A DNA stretch of 64,000 nt from Burkholderia lata (GTDB taxonomy: Bacteria > Pseudomonadota > Gammaproteobacteria > Burkholderiales > Burkholderiaceae), in the NCBI RefSeq assembly GCF_902499335.1, contig NZ_CABVQK010000003.1, positions 186,001 to 250,000 of the forward strand, in the 5' to 3' direction. Shown here in pieces: positions 54,230 to 61,280 of this stretch (positions within the stretch are counted from its first letter, which is position 1; each line of letters starts with the position of its first letter). The translations under genes were made by a program, and so were the position numbers. The notes below the pieces were generated by a model, which saw only the letters and a list, made by a program, of their open reading frames with translations, was not told the DNA's origin and did not search any database.

Positions 54230-55536
54230 AACTCTTCGACCCGCACGGATTCGGCAACTCCGCGATCTCGTATGCCGGCCTGCTCGAGAAGATCGAGATC
54301 CTGCGCTCGATGCTGCGCTGGGCACCCAAGCTCGAGCGTGCCGACATCGAGAAGCTGCTCAACCAGGCGAACGTGCTGCGCGACGAAGTCATGCAGATGT
54401 CGCGCAAGGAGCGCTTCGTCGAGGCCGCCGTGGCCGCGCCGGAGACACCCGAGGCGCTGGAAGCGGCCGCGGCCCCGGTGCAGCGACGCCGACAGGCCCT
54501 GATCGAGCGCAGTTTCATCTTCGAGGGCATTTTTGGCGACAATCCGAAGTTGCTCGCCGCACTCGAAATCGCCGAAAAGGCTGCGCCGACCGACCTGCCG
54601 GTGCTGATCGACGGCGAAAGCGGGACCGGCAAGGAACTGATGGCGAAAGTCATCCACGCGAACGGGGCGCGCGCCGACCGCCCCTACATCTCGGTGAACT
54701 GCGGCGCGATTCCCGACAACCTGCTCGAATCCGAGCTGTTCGGCCATCGGCGCGGCGCGTTCACCGGCGCGTCGAACGATCGCAAGGGCAAGTTCGAGAG
54801 CGCGCATACCGGCACGATCTTCCTCGACGAAATCGGCGAATTGCCGCTGTCGGGCCAGGTCAAGTTGCTGCGTGTCCTGGAGTCGCACGAAATCCAGCGG
54901 GTCGGCTCGGACGAGCCGATCAGCGTCGATACGCGCATCGTCGCCGCCACCAACAAGAACCTGCGGCAATTGAGCGAACAGGGGCTCTTTCGCGAGGACC
55001 TGTTCTACCGCCTGAGCGTCATTCATCTGACGTTGCCGGCGCTGCGCGAACGGCGCGATGAAATTCCGCTGCTGCTCGCCTATTTCGGCGACGAGGCAGC
55101 CGGGGCCCTGAAGCGCCGGCCCATCAAGACGACACCGAAACTGCGCGACTTCCTGCTGACCTATCCGTATCCGGGCAACATCCGCGAGCTGCGCAACCTC
55201 GTCTACCGGCTGTCGTGCCTGGCCGGCGACATCGCGGATATCGAGCACTTGCCCGAGGACATCCGTCCGAAGGCCGTGTCGGGCGCCGTGCGTGCGACGG
55301 ATGACGGTGCGCCGGGCAGGCCGATGTCGCTCAGCGACGCGAAGCGCGCGGCAAGCGACGAGGCGGAGCGCGCGTTTCTCGAACGCGGGTTGCAGGAGAC
55401 CGGCGGAACCGTGGCCGAACTGGCGCGCCGTTGCGAGATGAACCGGTCGCACCTGCAGATGCTGCTCAAGAAGCACGGCATCCGTTCGAAAGCGTTCCGT
55501 CATCAGGACGGCGCGGCGCCCGACAAGGACGCGTGA
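54226..55536 (+). CDS. Sigma-54-dependent activator, last gene of the exporter operon
   Basis: A 436-residue activator. The N-terminal part (1-95) is helical and not a receiver, GAF or FHA domain. The AAA+ core has Walker A GESGTGKE (130-137), the sigma-54 contact GAFTGA (177-182) and Walker B TIFLDEIGE (197-205). A C-terminal Fis-type HTH reads GGTVAELARRCEMNRSHLQM. The start overlaps the exporter stop (ATGA). It probably drives the sigma-54 promoters at 45257, 56746 and 57096, so the operon would be positively autoregulated. How the activator is switched is not visible; phosphorylation by the nearby kinase is possible (inference). Confidence 0.92.
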   Translation: MKLFDPHGFGNSAISYAGLLEKIEILRSMLRWAPKLERADIEKLLNQANVLRDEVMQMSRKERFVEAAVAAPETPEALEAAAAPVQRRRQALIERSFIFEGIFGDNPKLLAALEIAEKAAPTDLPVLIDGESGTGKELMAKVIHANGARADRPYISVNCGAIPDNLLESELFGHRRGAFTGASNDRKGKFESAHTGTIFLDEIGELPLSGQVKLLRVLESHEIQRVGSDEPISVDTRIVAATNKNLRQLSEQGLFREDLFYRLSVIHLTLPALRERRDEIPLLLAYFGDEAAGALKRRPIKTTPKLRDFLLTYPYPGNIRELRNLVYRLSCLAGDIADIEHLPEDIRPKAVSGAVRATDDGAPGRPMSLSDAKRAASDEAERAFLERGLQETGGTVAELARRCEMNRSHLQMLLKKHGIRSKAFRHQDGAAPDKDA

Positions 55537-55560
55537 ACGCACCCGCGGCCGCTCGATCGC

Positions 55561-56331
55561 TCAGCGTTGCACGGCAGGATTGGCGAGCGTCCGGTCCGAC
55601 GCTTCGGGATCGTCGGCGCGGATCACGATGCAGGTGACGTTGTCCCGGCCGCCTTCGCGCAACGCGAGGTCGACGAGCGCGTCCGTTGCGTACGCGCAAT
55701 CGCCGCAGGCGAGGGCGGCCGAGATGTCGGCTTCGTCCATTTCGTTGCTCAGGCCGTCGCTGCACAGGAGGAACATGTCGCCGTCGCATACGTCGATGCG
55801 TCGTTCGTCGAGATGCAGCTGCTCGGCGGCGCCGACGGCGCGCGTGATCACGTGCTGCGACGGGTGATGGCGCGCCTGCTGTGCGCTCAGGTGGCCCTGG
55901 GCCTGCAATTCCGCGACGTGGCTGTGGTCGAGCGTGAGCTGGGTCAGGTGTGCGTCGCGATAGAGGTAGATCCGGCTGTCTCCGGCCCAGAGCCAGCCGC
56001 ACTGGCGGCCGCTCGCCAGCAGCACCGCCACCGTGCTGCCGATCAGGCGTACGCCGCGCTCGGCGGCCGATACGCGCAAGCGCACGTTGACGGCATCGAG
56101 CGCGGTGCGCGCTGCCTCGATGAAGTCCGCCAGCGTGGCCGGGGCGGGCAGCCGTTCCAGCGCCTGCACGATCGTCCGGCTCGCGAGGTCGCCGGCCGAA
56201 TGTCCGCCCATGCCGTCCGCAACGGCCCACAGGCCACGGTGCGGCAACGCGAGACAATCGTCTTCGTTGATCTCGCGGACCAGGCCCACGTCAGTGCGTG
56301 ACGCCGAAGTCCATTGCAGTTCTGCGCTCAC
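55561..56331 (-). CDS. PP2C-family Ser/Thr phosphatase (Stp1/PrpC type)
   Basis: A 256-residue phosphatase with the metal-binding aspartate motifs: VREINEDDCLAL, AVADGMGGHSAGD, WAGDSRIYLYRD, LLCSDGLSNEMDEADI and GGRDNVTCIVI. A GTG start at 56331 gives the usual short N-terminus (SAELQWTSASRTDVG); an ATG at 56406 in the same frame, 8 nt after the peptide-gene stop, is the alternative. It is transcribed from the sigma-54 promoter at 56746 together with the leader peptide at 56414. It converges on the activator gene. Its natural partners are the kinase at 58700 and the FHA protein at 47011. Confidence 0.9.
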   Translation of the reverse strand: MSAELQWTSASRTDVGLVREINEDDCLALPHRGLWAVADGMGGHSAGDLASRTIVQALERLPAPATLADFIEAARTALDAVNVRLRVSAAERGVRLIGSTVAVLLASGRQCGWLWAGDSRIYLYRDAHLTQLTLDHSHVAELQAQGHLSAQQARHHPSQHVITRAVGAAEQLHLDERRIDVCDGDMFLLCSDGLSNEMDEADISAALACGDCAYATDALVDLALREGGRDNVTCIVIRADDPEASDRTLANPAVQR

Positions 56332-56413
56332 GGCCCGCCATTCCCTTTCGTCCAGTGCCCGCTCATGCCGATAACGGGCAGGTGAACGTGCGTTGCCGGT
56401 TGGCATGAAGGCG

Positions 56414-56698
56414 CTAGACGAGCCGGTTCCTGCCGTCCGCGCCAACCCCGACCGCGATGTTCGCGCCGGGCGCCGAGTTCGTGACGTCGACGTTCTGAAT
56501 CTGGTTGAGGACCTGGTTCGCGTAGAACGTGTTGTACGTCTGATAGAGGTTCACGACGGGCCCGAACGACGGAGCCGGCGGCGCGTAGGGCTGGATCCAG
56601 CCGAATACCCACGGCGCGCCTGCGCCGCGGATGAACGACATCGTCTTGCGGTCGATGTCGTGCTGCATGTGAAGGTCGGTGATTGCGAGCGTGGTCAT
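56414..56698 (-). CDS. Precursor peptide with double-glycine-type leader (peptide A)
   Basis: A 94-residue peptide. Leader: MTTLAITDLHMQHDIDRKTM then SFIRGAG, matching the C39 leader pattern 'I.DL....(L/I)D...M..I.G(G/A)'. Cleavage is expected after Gly25-Ala26. The core (about 68 residues) is rich in Pro, Tyr, Asn, Gln and Val, uncharged over long parts (VFGWIQPYAPPAPSFGPVVN), without Cys. GGAGACTC precedes the ATG. A perfect sigma-54 promoter lies 48 bp upstream, and the PP2C gene follows. The leader matches peptide B at 58040 in spacing and key residues while the cores are unrelated. It is the probable substrate of the exporter at 51158. Confidence 0.82.
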   Translation of the reverse strand: MTTLAITDLHMQHDIDRKTMSFIRGAGAPWVFGWIQPYAPPAPSFGPVVNLYQTYNTFYANQVLNQIQNVDVTNSAPGANIAVGVGADGRNRLV

Positions 56699-56745
56699 GA
56701 TGAGTCTCCGAAAGAGGCTGGCCGACGGACCGGGTACCCGATACG

Positions 56746-56761
56746 TGCAAACCCCGTGCCA
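56746..56761 (-). promoter_or_regulatory. Sigma-54 promoter of the peptide A / PP2C unit
   Basis: Read on the minus strand: TGGCACG-GGGT-TTGCA, a perfect match to the sigma-54 consensus with GG-N10-GC spacing. The -12 box is about 48 bp upstream of the peptide A start. Confidence 0.87.
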
Positions 56762-57095
56762 TGCGTGACACAACCCGCGTGCGTTGCCCGGGCACGTGCG
56801 TCGATCCGCTGAGCGCCGCACGCGGCAAGGCAAGGCGTTATCGACACGCGTTGCTTGCATGCTAGTGCGTCGCGACCGGGTCCTGCAATGGTTGTGCGCC
56901 AGCCAACAGTCGTGCGCCCGAACGTGGCCGCGAAACCGACACATGCGCCGGCGGACGCAAACGGCTGTCCGGCGCGCCAACTGGTGTTGTCGCACCAACG
57001 AACGCTCCCGCAAATGGTTGGCTGCGCGGCGACAGCGCGGTGCCCGGTTCGCCGCGCATCGCCCGCCGAGCGTTGCGCGACGGGCTCCCGGTGAT
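56762..57095. other. Divergent control region between peptide A and LRAT genes
   Basis: About 330 bp between two outward-facing sigma-54 promoters. It contains TGGTG-N6-CACCA (56982-56997) and two related direct elements, GCAATGGTTGTGCGC near 56885 and GCAAATGGTTGGCTGCGC near 57011, which are candidate shared enhancer sites. No gene is supported here. Confidence 0.4.
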
Positions 57096-57111
57096 TGGCA
57101 CGCTTGATGCA
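57096..57111 (+). promoter_or_regulatory. Sigma-54 promoter of the LRAT gene
   Basis: TGGCACG-CTTG-ATGCA: consensus -24 box, GG (57097-57098) and GC (57109-57110) 10 nt apart. It lies about 70 bp upstream of the LRAT-like start. Confidence 0.77.
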
Positions 57112-57178
57112 GGTTAGTTGGCAACCGGCGAACCCTTGCGCACCACGGGCGGCCGCCAACCTGCAGATGGAGCCCGTC

Positions 57179-57724
57179 ATGGAACGCGATCTTCAACCAG
57201 CGAACAGCACCGCGCCCTGTGCGGCGGCTGGCGCTGCGGACGCAATCGCGCATGCGGTTTCGCTGCCGGGCGGCGTCGAGGCACTGCCGCTTGGCGCGCA
57301 CCTGGTTTCCGATCGCGGCTGCTACAGCCATCACGGCATCTATGTCGGCGACGGACGCGTCGTCCACTACGCGGGGCTCTGCACATCGCTGCATCGCGGC
57401 CCGATCGAGGAAGTCACGCTCGAACGATTCGCCGACGGTCACGCGGTTCGCGTCATGCCGCATCCGTCCGCAGCCTATGCAGGGCGCACCGCGGTGCTGC
57501 GCGCACGTTCCCGCCTGGGCGAAGACCGCTACCGCCTGCTGACGAACAACTGCGAGCACTTCTGCACGTGGTGTGTGGAAGGGACAGGCCACAGCGAGCA
57601 GGTTCGCACGTGCGTCATGCATCCGCGGACGGCATTCCGGTTCGCGCTGTCGGTCTGCCGCGCGTTGCTCGTCGCGCGGCATGCGGGCGGACGGGGCGCC
57701 GCGGCCGCCATCGCCACCGCATGA
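57179..57724 (+). CDS. LRAT-domain protein (NlpC/P60-superfamily acyltransferase-like)
   Basis: A 181-residue protein. Residues about 38-135 form an LRAT domain: GAHLVSDRGCYSHHGIYVGD with the catalytic-type His, VVHYAG with the second His, and LLTNNCEHFCTWCVEG with nucleophile Cys125. LRAT proteins are thioester-forming acyltransferases or phospholipases. A hydrophobic C-terminal stretch (ALSVCRALLVARHAG) could tether it to the membrane. The start at 57179 follows GGAG with 6-nt spacing. Sharing a control region with the precursor peptide suggests it may acylate or otherwise modify the exported peptides (inference). Confidence 0.87.
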   Translation: MERDLQPANSTAPCAAAGAADAIAHAVSLPGGVEALPLGAHLVSDRGCYSHHGIYVGDGRVVHYAGLCTSLHRGPIEEVTLERFADGHAVRVMPHPSAAYAGRTAVLRARSRLGEDRYRLLTNNCEHFCTWCVEGTGHSEQVRTCVMHPRTAFRFALSVCRALLVARHAGGRGAAAAIATA

Positions 57725-57766
57725 GCGACGTCCCGATGCGTACGACATCGCCACGAGGAGGCTCAC

Positions 57767-58009
57767 ATGAACGGGATCGAATCTTCGCTGCGCATGCAGG
57801 TCGACAAGTGGCTCGCGCCGAGCACGCGCGTGCCGGCGCGCGTCGTGCGCTTCAGCCGCATGCCTGCGCAACGGCGGCGCTTTGTCTGCGTCGAGGCCGT
57901 GCATCCGGCCGGCACGATCGTCATCTTCTTCTTTCGTCACGACGACGGCTCATGGTGGGTGTTCCCGCCGGCCGACCGGCGGCCCGAGATGACGGCGCGA
58001 GCGGCCTGA
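57767..58009 (+). CDS. Small protein of unknown function downstream of the LRAT gene
   Basis: An 80-residue protein (MNGIESSLRMQVDKWLAPST at the start, then FVCVEAVHPAGTIVIFFFRHDDGSWWVFPP). GAGGAG lies 5 nt before the ATG, and the gene follows LRAT by 42 nt in the same direction, so it is almost certainly translated from the same sigma-54 transcript. There is no leader motif, signal peptide or known domain. It could be a small partner or immunity protein of the peptide system (guess from position). Confidence 0.7.
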   Translation: MNGIESSLRMQVDKWLAPSTRVPARVVRFSRMPAQRRRFVCVEAVHPAGTIVIFFFRHDDGSWWVFPPADRRPEMTARAA

Positions 58010-58039
58010 GCGTGCGCGCCGGGTCGAGCGGTGCGTCCG

Positions 58040-58258
58040 TCAACGCAACAGCGTCGGACGGGCCGGGGACGCCACGGCTTCGGCCACCGGTGCACGCGCC
58101 AACGCAACATTGCGGGCGTCGGTGTGCAGGTAGGGGAAAGGTTGCGGCGCAAGCATCGTCTGATGCGCGCGTACCTTCGCGCCACCGGTGATGGTGGCCA
58201 TCGCCTGCCTGTCGAGGTCGACGCTTTCGGGAAGATCGTTGATGACGAGCACGCCCAT
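58040..58258 (-). CDS. Precursor peptide with double-glycine leader (peptide B)
   Basis: A 72-residue peptide. The leader begins MGVLVINDLPESVDLDRQAM and continues ATITGG, a textbook C39 leader with cleavage after Gly26. The 46-residue core starts AKVRAHQTMLAPQPFPYLHT and ends in an Ala/Pro/Arg-rich tail, without Cys. The ATG at 58258 has GGAG 6 nt upstream; an in-frame GTG at 58270 is possible. It shares the leader pattern of peptide A. No correctly spaced sigma-54 promoter is seen upstream; AGTATA on the plus strand at 58339-58344 reads TATACT on this strand and may be a -10 box. Confidence 0.82.
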   Translation of the reverse strand: MGVLVINDLPESVDLDRQAMATITGGAKVRAHQTMLAPQPFPYLHTDARNVALARAPVAEAVASPARPTLLR

Positions 58259-58461
58259 GGTTGGCTCCACGATATCGGACGGGAGAAGGGCAGCCGCGCG
58301 GCATCATGCGATGCGCCGACGTGCCGGGAATCTGTCCAGTATAGGTTCCGTCGCACGGCCACGCGCGCCGGAAAATGGAAGGCGGGGCGCAGGCGATGCG
58401 GACGGCGAACACCCGAAGCCGGTTCGCGATGAATCTGCCCGAATTCTAGTTCCGGCACCGA

Positions 58462-58490
58462 TTGCACAGGGCGTTACCGCAGACTAGTAT
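58462..58490 (+). promoter_or_regulatory. Possible sigma-70 promoter upstream of the kinase
   Basis: TTGCAC (58462-58467), 17-bp spacer, TAGTAT (58485-58490). The leader to the kinase start would be about 200 nt. The match is moderate. The surrounding 58259-58699 holds no gene I can support. Confidence 0.4.
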
Positions 58491-58699
58491 GATTTGTTAG
58501 ACGTCCTGTCAGAAGGCCCGCGGCCGGTGCGGCGCGCAGTCGAATTCGTCTGACGATGACGTGGCGGCGGGATCGATCGTGTCCGGTGCATCGCCGCTAC
58601 GTCGCGCTGCAGGGGGCCGCCATGGACAGTCCTTGCCCTGGCGGCACCGTGAGGCGCCGAAACGGGTCGGCAAGCTGAAGCTGAGTACACGGCATACGA

Positions 58700-60802
58700 A
58701 TGATGAGCTTTGCGGAGCTGATTCAGACATTCCAGAGCGGGACGCTGTCGCAGGACGCGTTCTTCTCGGAGATCGACCGGGTGCTGGCAACCGATCAGGT
58801 CGATTGCGCCCGTCTGCGCGAAGTACTCGACCAGACGCAAACCACGCAGCCGCTGTCGGACGATATCTATGCGGAAGTGCTGAAGCGCATCGAGCGATGT
58901 CATGACAGAACGGCATCCGCGGGCGACGCAACCCGGATCCACGAAAGCCCGCCTCGGCCGGCGGCACGTCCGGCCCCTCCGCCCGGGCCGTCGGACGGCG
59001 CAATGTCCATCGACAGCGAACGCGTGAAAGGCATCGGCGATACGCTGAACGGACGCTTCGTGCTGGAGGAGTGCCTCGGCGTCGGCGGGATGGGTACCGT
59101 GTACAAGGCGCTCGACCTGCGCAAGCTGGAGGCGTCGGATCGCAAGCCGCACATTGCGATCAAGGTGCTCAACGTGCAGTTCCGCGGCCAGCCGACTTCA
59201 CTGATCGCCCTTCAGCGCGAAGCCCGCAAGGCGCAGACGCTCGCCCATCGCAACATCGTCACCGTCTACGACTTCGATCGGGACGGTCCGCTCGTCTATC
59301 TCACGATGGAGTATCTGTCGGGCCGGCCGCTCAGCAAGGTGCTGCGCGCGCCGGACTTCAAGGGCATGCCGCTCGATGCCGCGTTGCCGATCATTGCCGG
59401 CATGGGCCAGGCGCTGGCCTACGCGCACGAACGCGGTTTCGTCCACTGCGATTTCAAGCCTGCCAACGTGTTTCTCACCGACCGTGGCGAAGTGAAGGTG
59501 ATCGACTTCGGGATCGCACGCGCATTCCAGCGGCGCGACGAGGATCCCGACGTCACCGTGTTCGACCCGGCGAGCCTCGGCGGCATCACGCCGGCCTACG
59601 CGAGCCCGGAGATGTTCGAGCATCTCGAGCCGGATCCGTGCGACGACGTCTACGCGCTCGCCTGCGTCACCTACGAATTGCTGACCGGACACCATCCGTT
59701 CAACCGGTTGTCGGCCACCCAGGCGCGTCACGACCACTTGCGGCCCGAGCGCCACCCCGGTCTCGATCGCACGCAATGGCGCACCTTGAGCGCCGCGTTG
59801 TCGTTCGACCGCGCAACGCGCACGCCCAGCGTCAACCTGTTCCTGGAAGGCATGGGCGTGCTCAAGCGCCCCATGCGTGCATCGGGCGCACGCACCGGGG
59901 CGGCCGTGGGCGCTTGCACGGTGGCGGCGATCGCCGTGCTCTGGTACGGCTACCAGGCACTTTCGCGCAGCGGCGAAAGGCGCCCCGCCGCGGACACGGC
60001 CGTGCACGCGTCTGCCGGCGCAGGCAGTGGCGTGACGGCCGGTGCCGCGGCGAGCAGCGCGCCCGCGAGCGTCGCGAACGCCGTGCCCGCTGCGGCCAGC
60101 GCGCCGCCGCCGGCACCGGCACCGGCGATCTCGCTGGCATCCGTGATGGCGGCGCTGGCACGCATCCCGTGTTCGGCACTCGATGCGTCGGTGCAGGATC
60201 ACGTCCTGCAGGTGCGCGGGTTTGCGGAAGCCGGTGTCGGCATCGGGCGCGTGCGAACCGCGCTCAGCAGCCTGGCGGGCGGACAGGCGGCCAGTCTCGA
60301 CGTGCGCCCGATCGATGCGCACAACTGCGAGGTCGTGAGCGCGCTTGCTCCGTACTGGCGATCGAATCGGGCTGCGCCACATGCGGCTTCGATCCGCACG
60401 CGAGCGCCCGATGCACATTTCGCTGAAGGCAACCCGCTGGTCATCGACATCACGACACCCGGTTACGACTCGTATGTGAACGTCGATTACTACGTGCTGA
60501 ACGGGAGCGTCGTGCATCTCGTGCCAAGCAGCCGCGAGCGCGACAACCAGGCGCCGCCGAATTACGCCGCGACGATCGGCAGCATGGGCGAGTGGGTGAT
60601 CGGCAAGCCTTTCGGTACCGAGATGATCGTGCTCCTCGTTACGCCCGCGCCGCTGTTCGACGGGATGCGCCCGCCATCCGAGCCGCGCGCCGCCTATCTC
60701 GCGGCAATCGATCGGCAATTGAAGCTGTTCGAGGCCAAATACGGCGCGGGGCGCATTGCCGCCGATTTCATCCAGATCACGACGCATGCCAACGGCAACT
60801 GA
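58700..60802 (+). CDS. Transmembrane Ser/Thr protein kinase with C-terminal DUF4384-like domain
   Basis: A 700-residue Hanks-type kinase. A helical N-terminal part of about 100 residues precedes the kinase domain (about 118-385): glycine loop LGVGGMGTVYKA, Lys155 in IAIKVL, catalytic loop VHCDFKPANV with Asp251, VIDFGIA with Asp269, and YASPEMF. One membrane helix follows (GAAVGACTVAAIAVLWYGY, about 397-415), then an Ala/Pro linker and a C-terminal DUF4384-like domain (about 570-690, DITTPGYDSYVNVDYYVLNG). The HRD Arg is replaced by Cys (HCD), typical of kinases not needing activation-loop phosphorylation. Tandem ATGs are at 58700 and 58703. It forms a kinase/phosphatase/FHA triad with 55561 and 47011. 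Confidence 0.9.
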   Translation: MMSFAELIQTFQSGTLSQDAFFSEIDRVLATDQVDCARLREVLDQTQTTQPLSDDIYAEVLKRIERCHDRTASAGDATRIHESPPRPAARPAPPPGPSDGAMSIDSERVKGIGDTLNGRFVLEECLGVGGMGTVYKALDLRKLEASDRKPHIAIKVLNVQFRGQPTSLIALQREARKAQTLAHRNIVTVYDFDRDGPLVYLTMEYLSGRPLSKVLRAPDFKGMPLDAALPIIAGMGQALAYAHERGFVHCDFKPANVFLTDRGEVKVIDFGIARAFQRRDEDPDVTVFDPASLGGITPAYASPEMFEHLEPDPCDDVYALACVTYELLTGHHPFNRLSATQARHDHLRPERHPGLDRTQWRTLSAALSFDRATRTPSVNLFLEGMGVLKRPMRASGARTGAAVGACTVAAIAVLWYGYQALSRSGERRPAADTAVHASAGAGSGVTAGAAASSAPASVANAVPAAASAPPPAPAPAISLASVMAALARIPCSALDASVQDHVLQVRGFAEAGVGIGRVRTALSSLAGGQAASLDVRPIDAHNCEVVSALAPYWRSNRAAPHAASIRTRAPDAHFAEGNPLVIDITTPGYDSYVNVDYYVLNGSVVHLVPSSRERDNQAPPNYAATIGSMGEWVIGKPFGTEMIVLLVTPAPLFDGMRPPSEPRAAYLAAIDRQLKLFEAKYGAGRIAADFIQITTHANGN

Positions 60803-60821
60803 TCGAGCCGGTTCGCCCAGA

Positions 60822-61280
60822 CTAGCGAGCTAGCGATTCCGCCGCCTGGTGAATCGCCTTGCGGATGCGCGGAAAGGTGCCGCACCGGCAGGCAATCGCC
60901 TTCATGGCTTCGTTGATCTGGTTGTCGTCGGGGCGCGGGCAGCGCATGAGCAGGGCAGTGGCGGCGATCAGCTGTGCGCTCTGGCAATAGCCGCACTGCA
61001 CGACGTCGACGGCAATCCACGCGTCCTTCAGTGCGCGCGCTTCGACGCCGTTCAGCCCTTCGACGGTCGTGATGCGCGCGCCGTTCAGCGTACCGACCGG
61101 GAGCTGGCATGCAGGCACGGCCCGGTCGTCAAGCAGCACCGTGCATGCACCGCAGACCCCGACGCCACAGCCGAACTTCGTGCCGGTCAGCTTGCGTTCG
61201 CAGCGAATCACCCAGAGCAGCGGGGTGGCGGGCTCGGAATCGACGTGAGCGGTTTCCCCGTTGATACGGACTGACACCAT
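60822..61280 (-). CDS. iorA: 2Fe-2S subunit of a molybdenum hydroxylase (IorA type)
   Basis: A 152-residue iron-sulfur subunit. The plant-type cluster ligands are Cys38, Cys43, Cys46 (FGCGVGVCGAC) and Cys58. The second cluster is bound by Cys96, Cys99 (QCGYCQ) and Cys131, Cys133 (CRCGT). The length and the CGxC...CRC pattern fit the small subunit of isoquinoline 1-oxidoreductase and related aldehyde/heterocycle hydroxylases. It passes electrons from the molybdopterin subunit encoded upstream on the same strand. Order here is large subunit first. Its start overlaps the end of the large-subunit frame by 73 nt. Confidence 0.88.
   Translation of the reverse strand: MVSVRINGETAHVDSEPATPLLWVIRCERKLTGTKFGCGVGVCGACTVLLDDRAVPACQLPVGTLNGARITTVEGLNGVEARALKDAWIAVDVVQCGYCQSAQLIAATALLMRCPRPDDNQINEAMKAIACRCGTFPRIRKAIHQAAESLAR

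Noticed and set aside
58311-58326. Sigma-54-like CGGCACGTCGGCGCAT on the minus strand upstream of peptide B
   Set aside because: GG and GC are 9 nt apart, not 10; sigma-54 does not tolerate this spacing change well, so it is not called a promoter.
58541-58548. CGAATTCG upstream of the kinase, resembling the palindrome at 30804
   Set aside because: Only the 8-bp core is palindromic and the flanks do not pair; likely chance.
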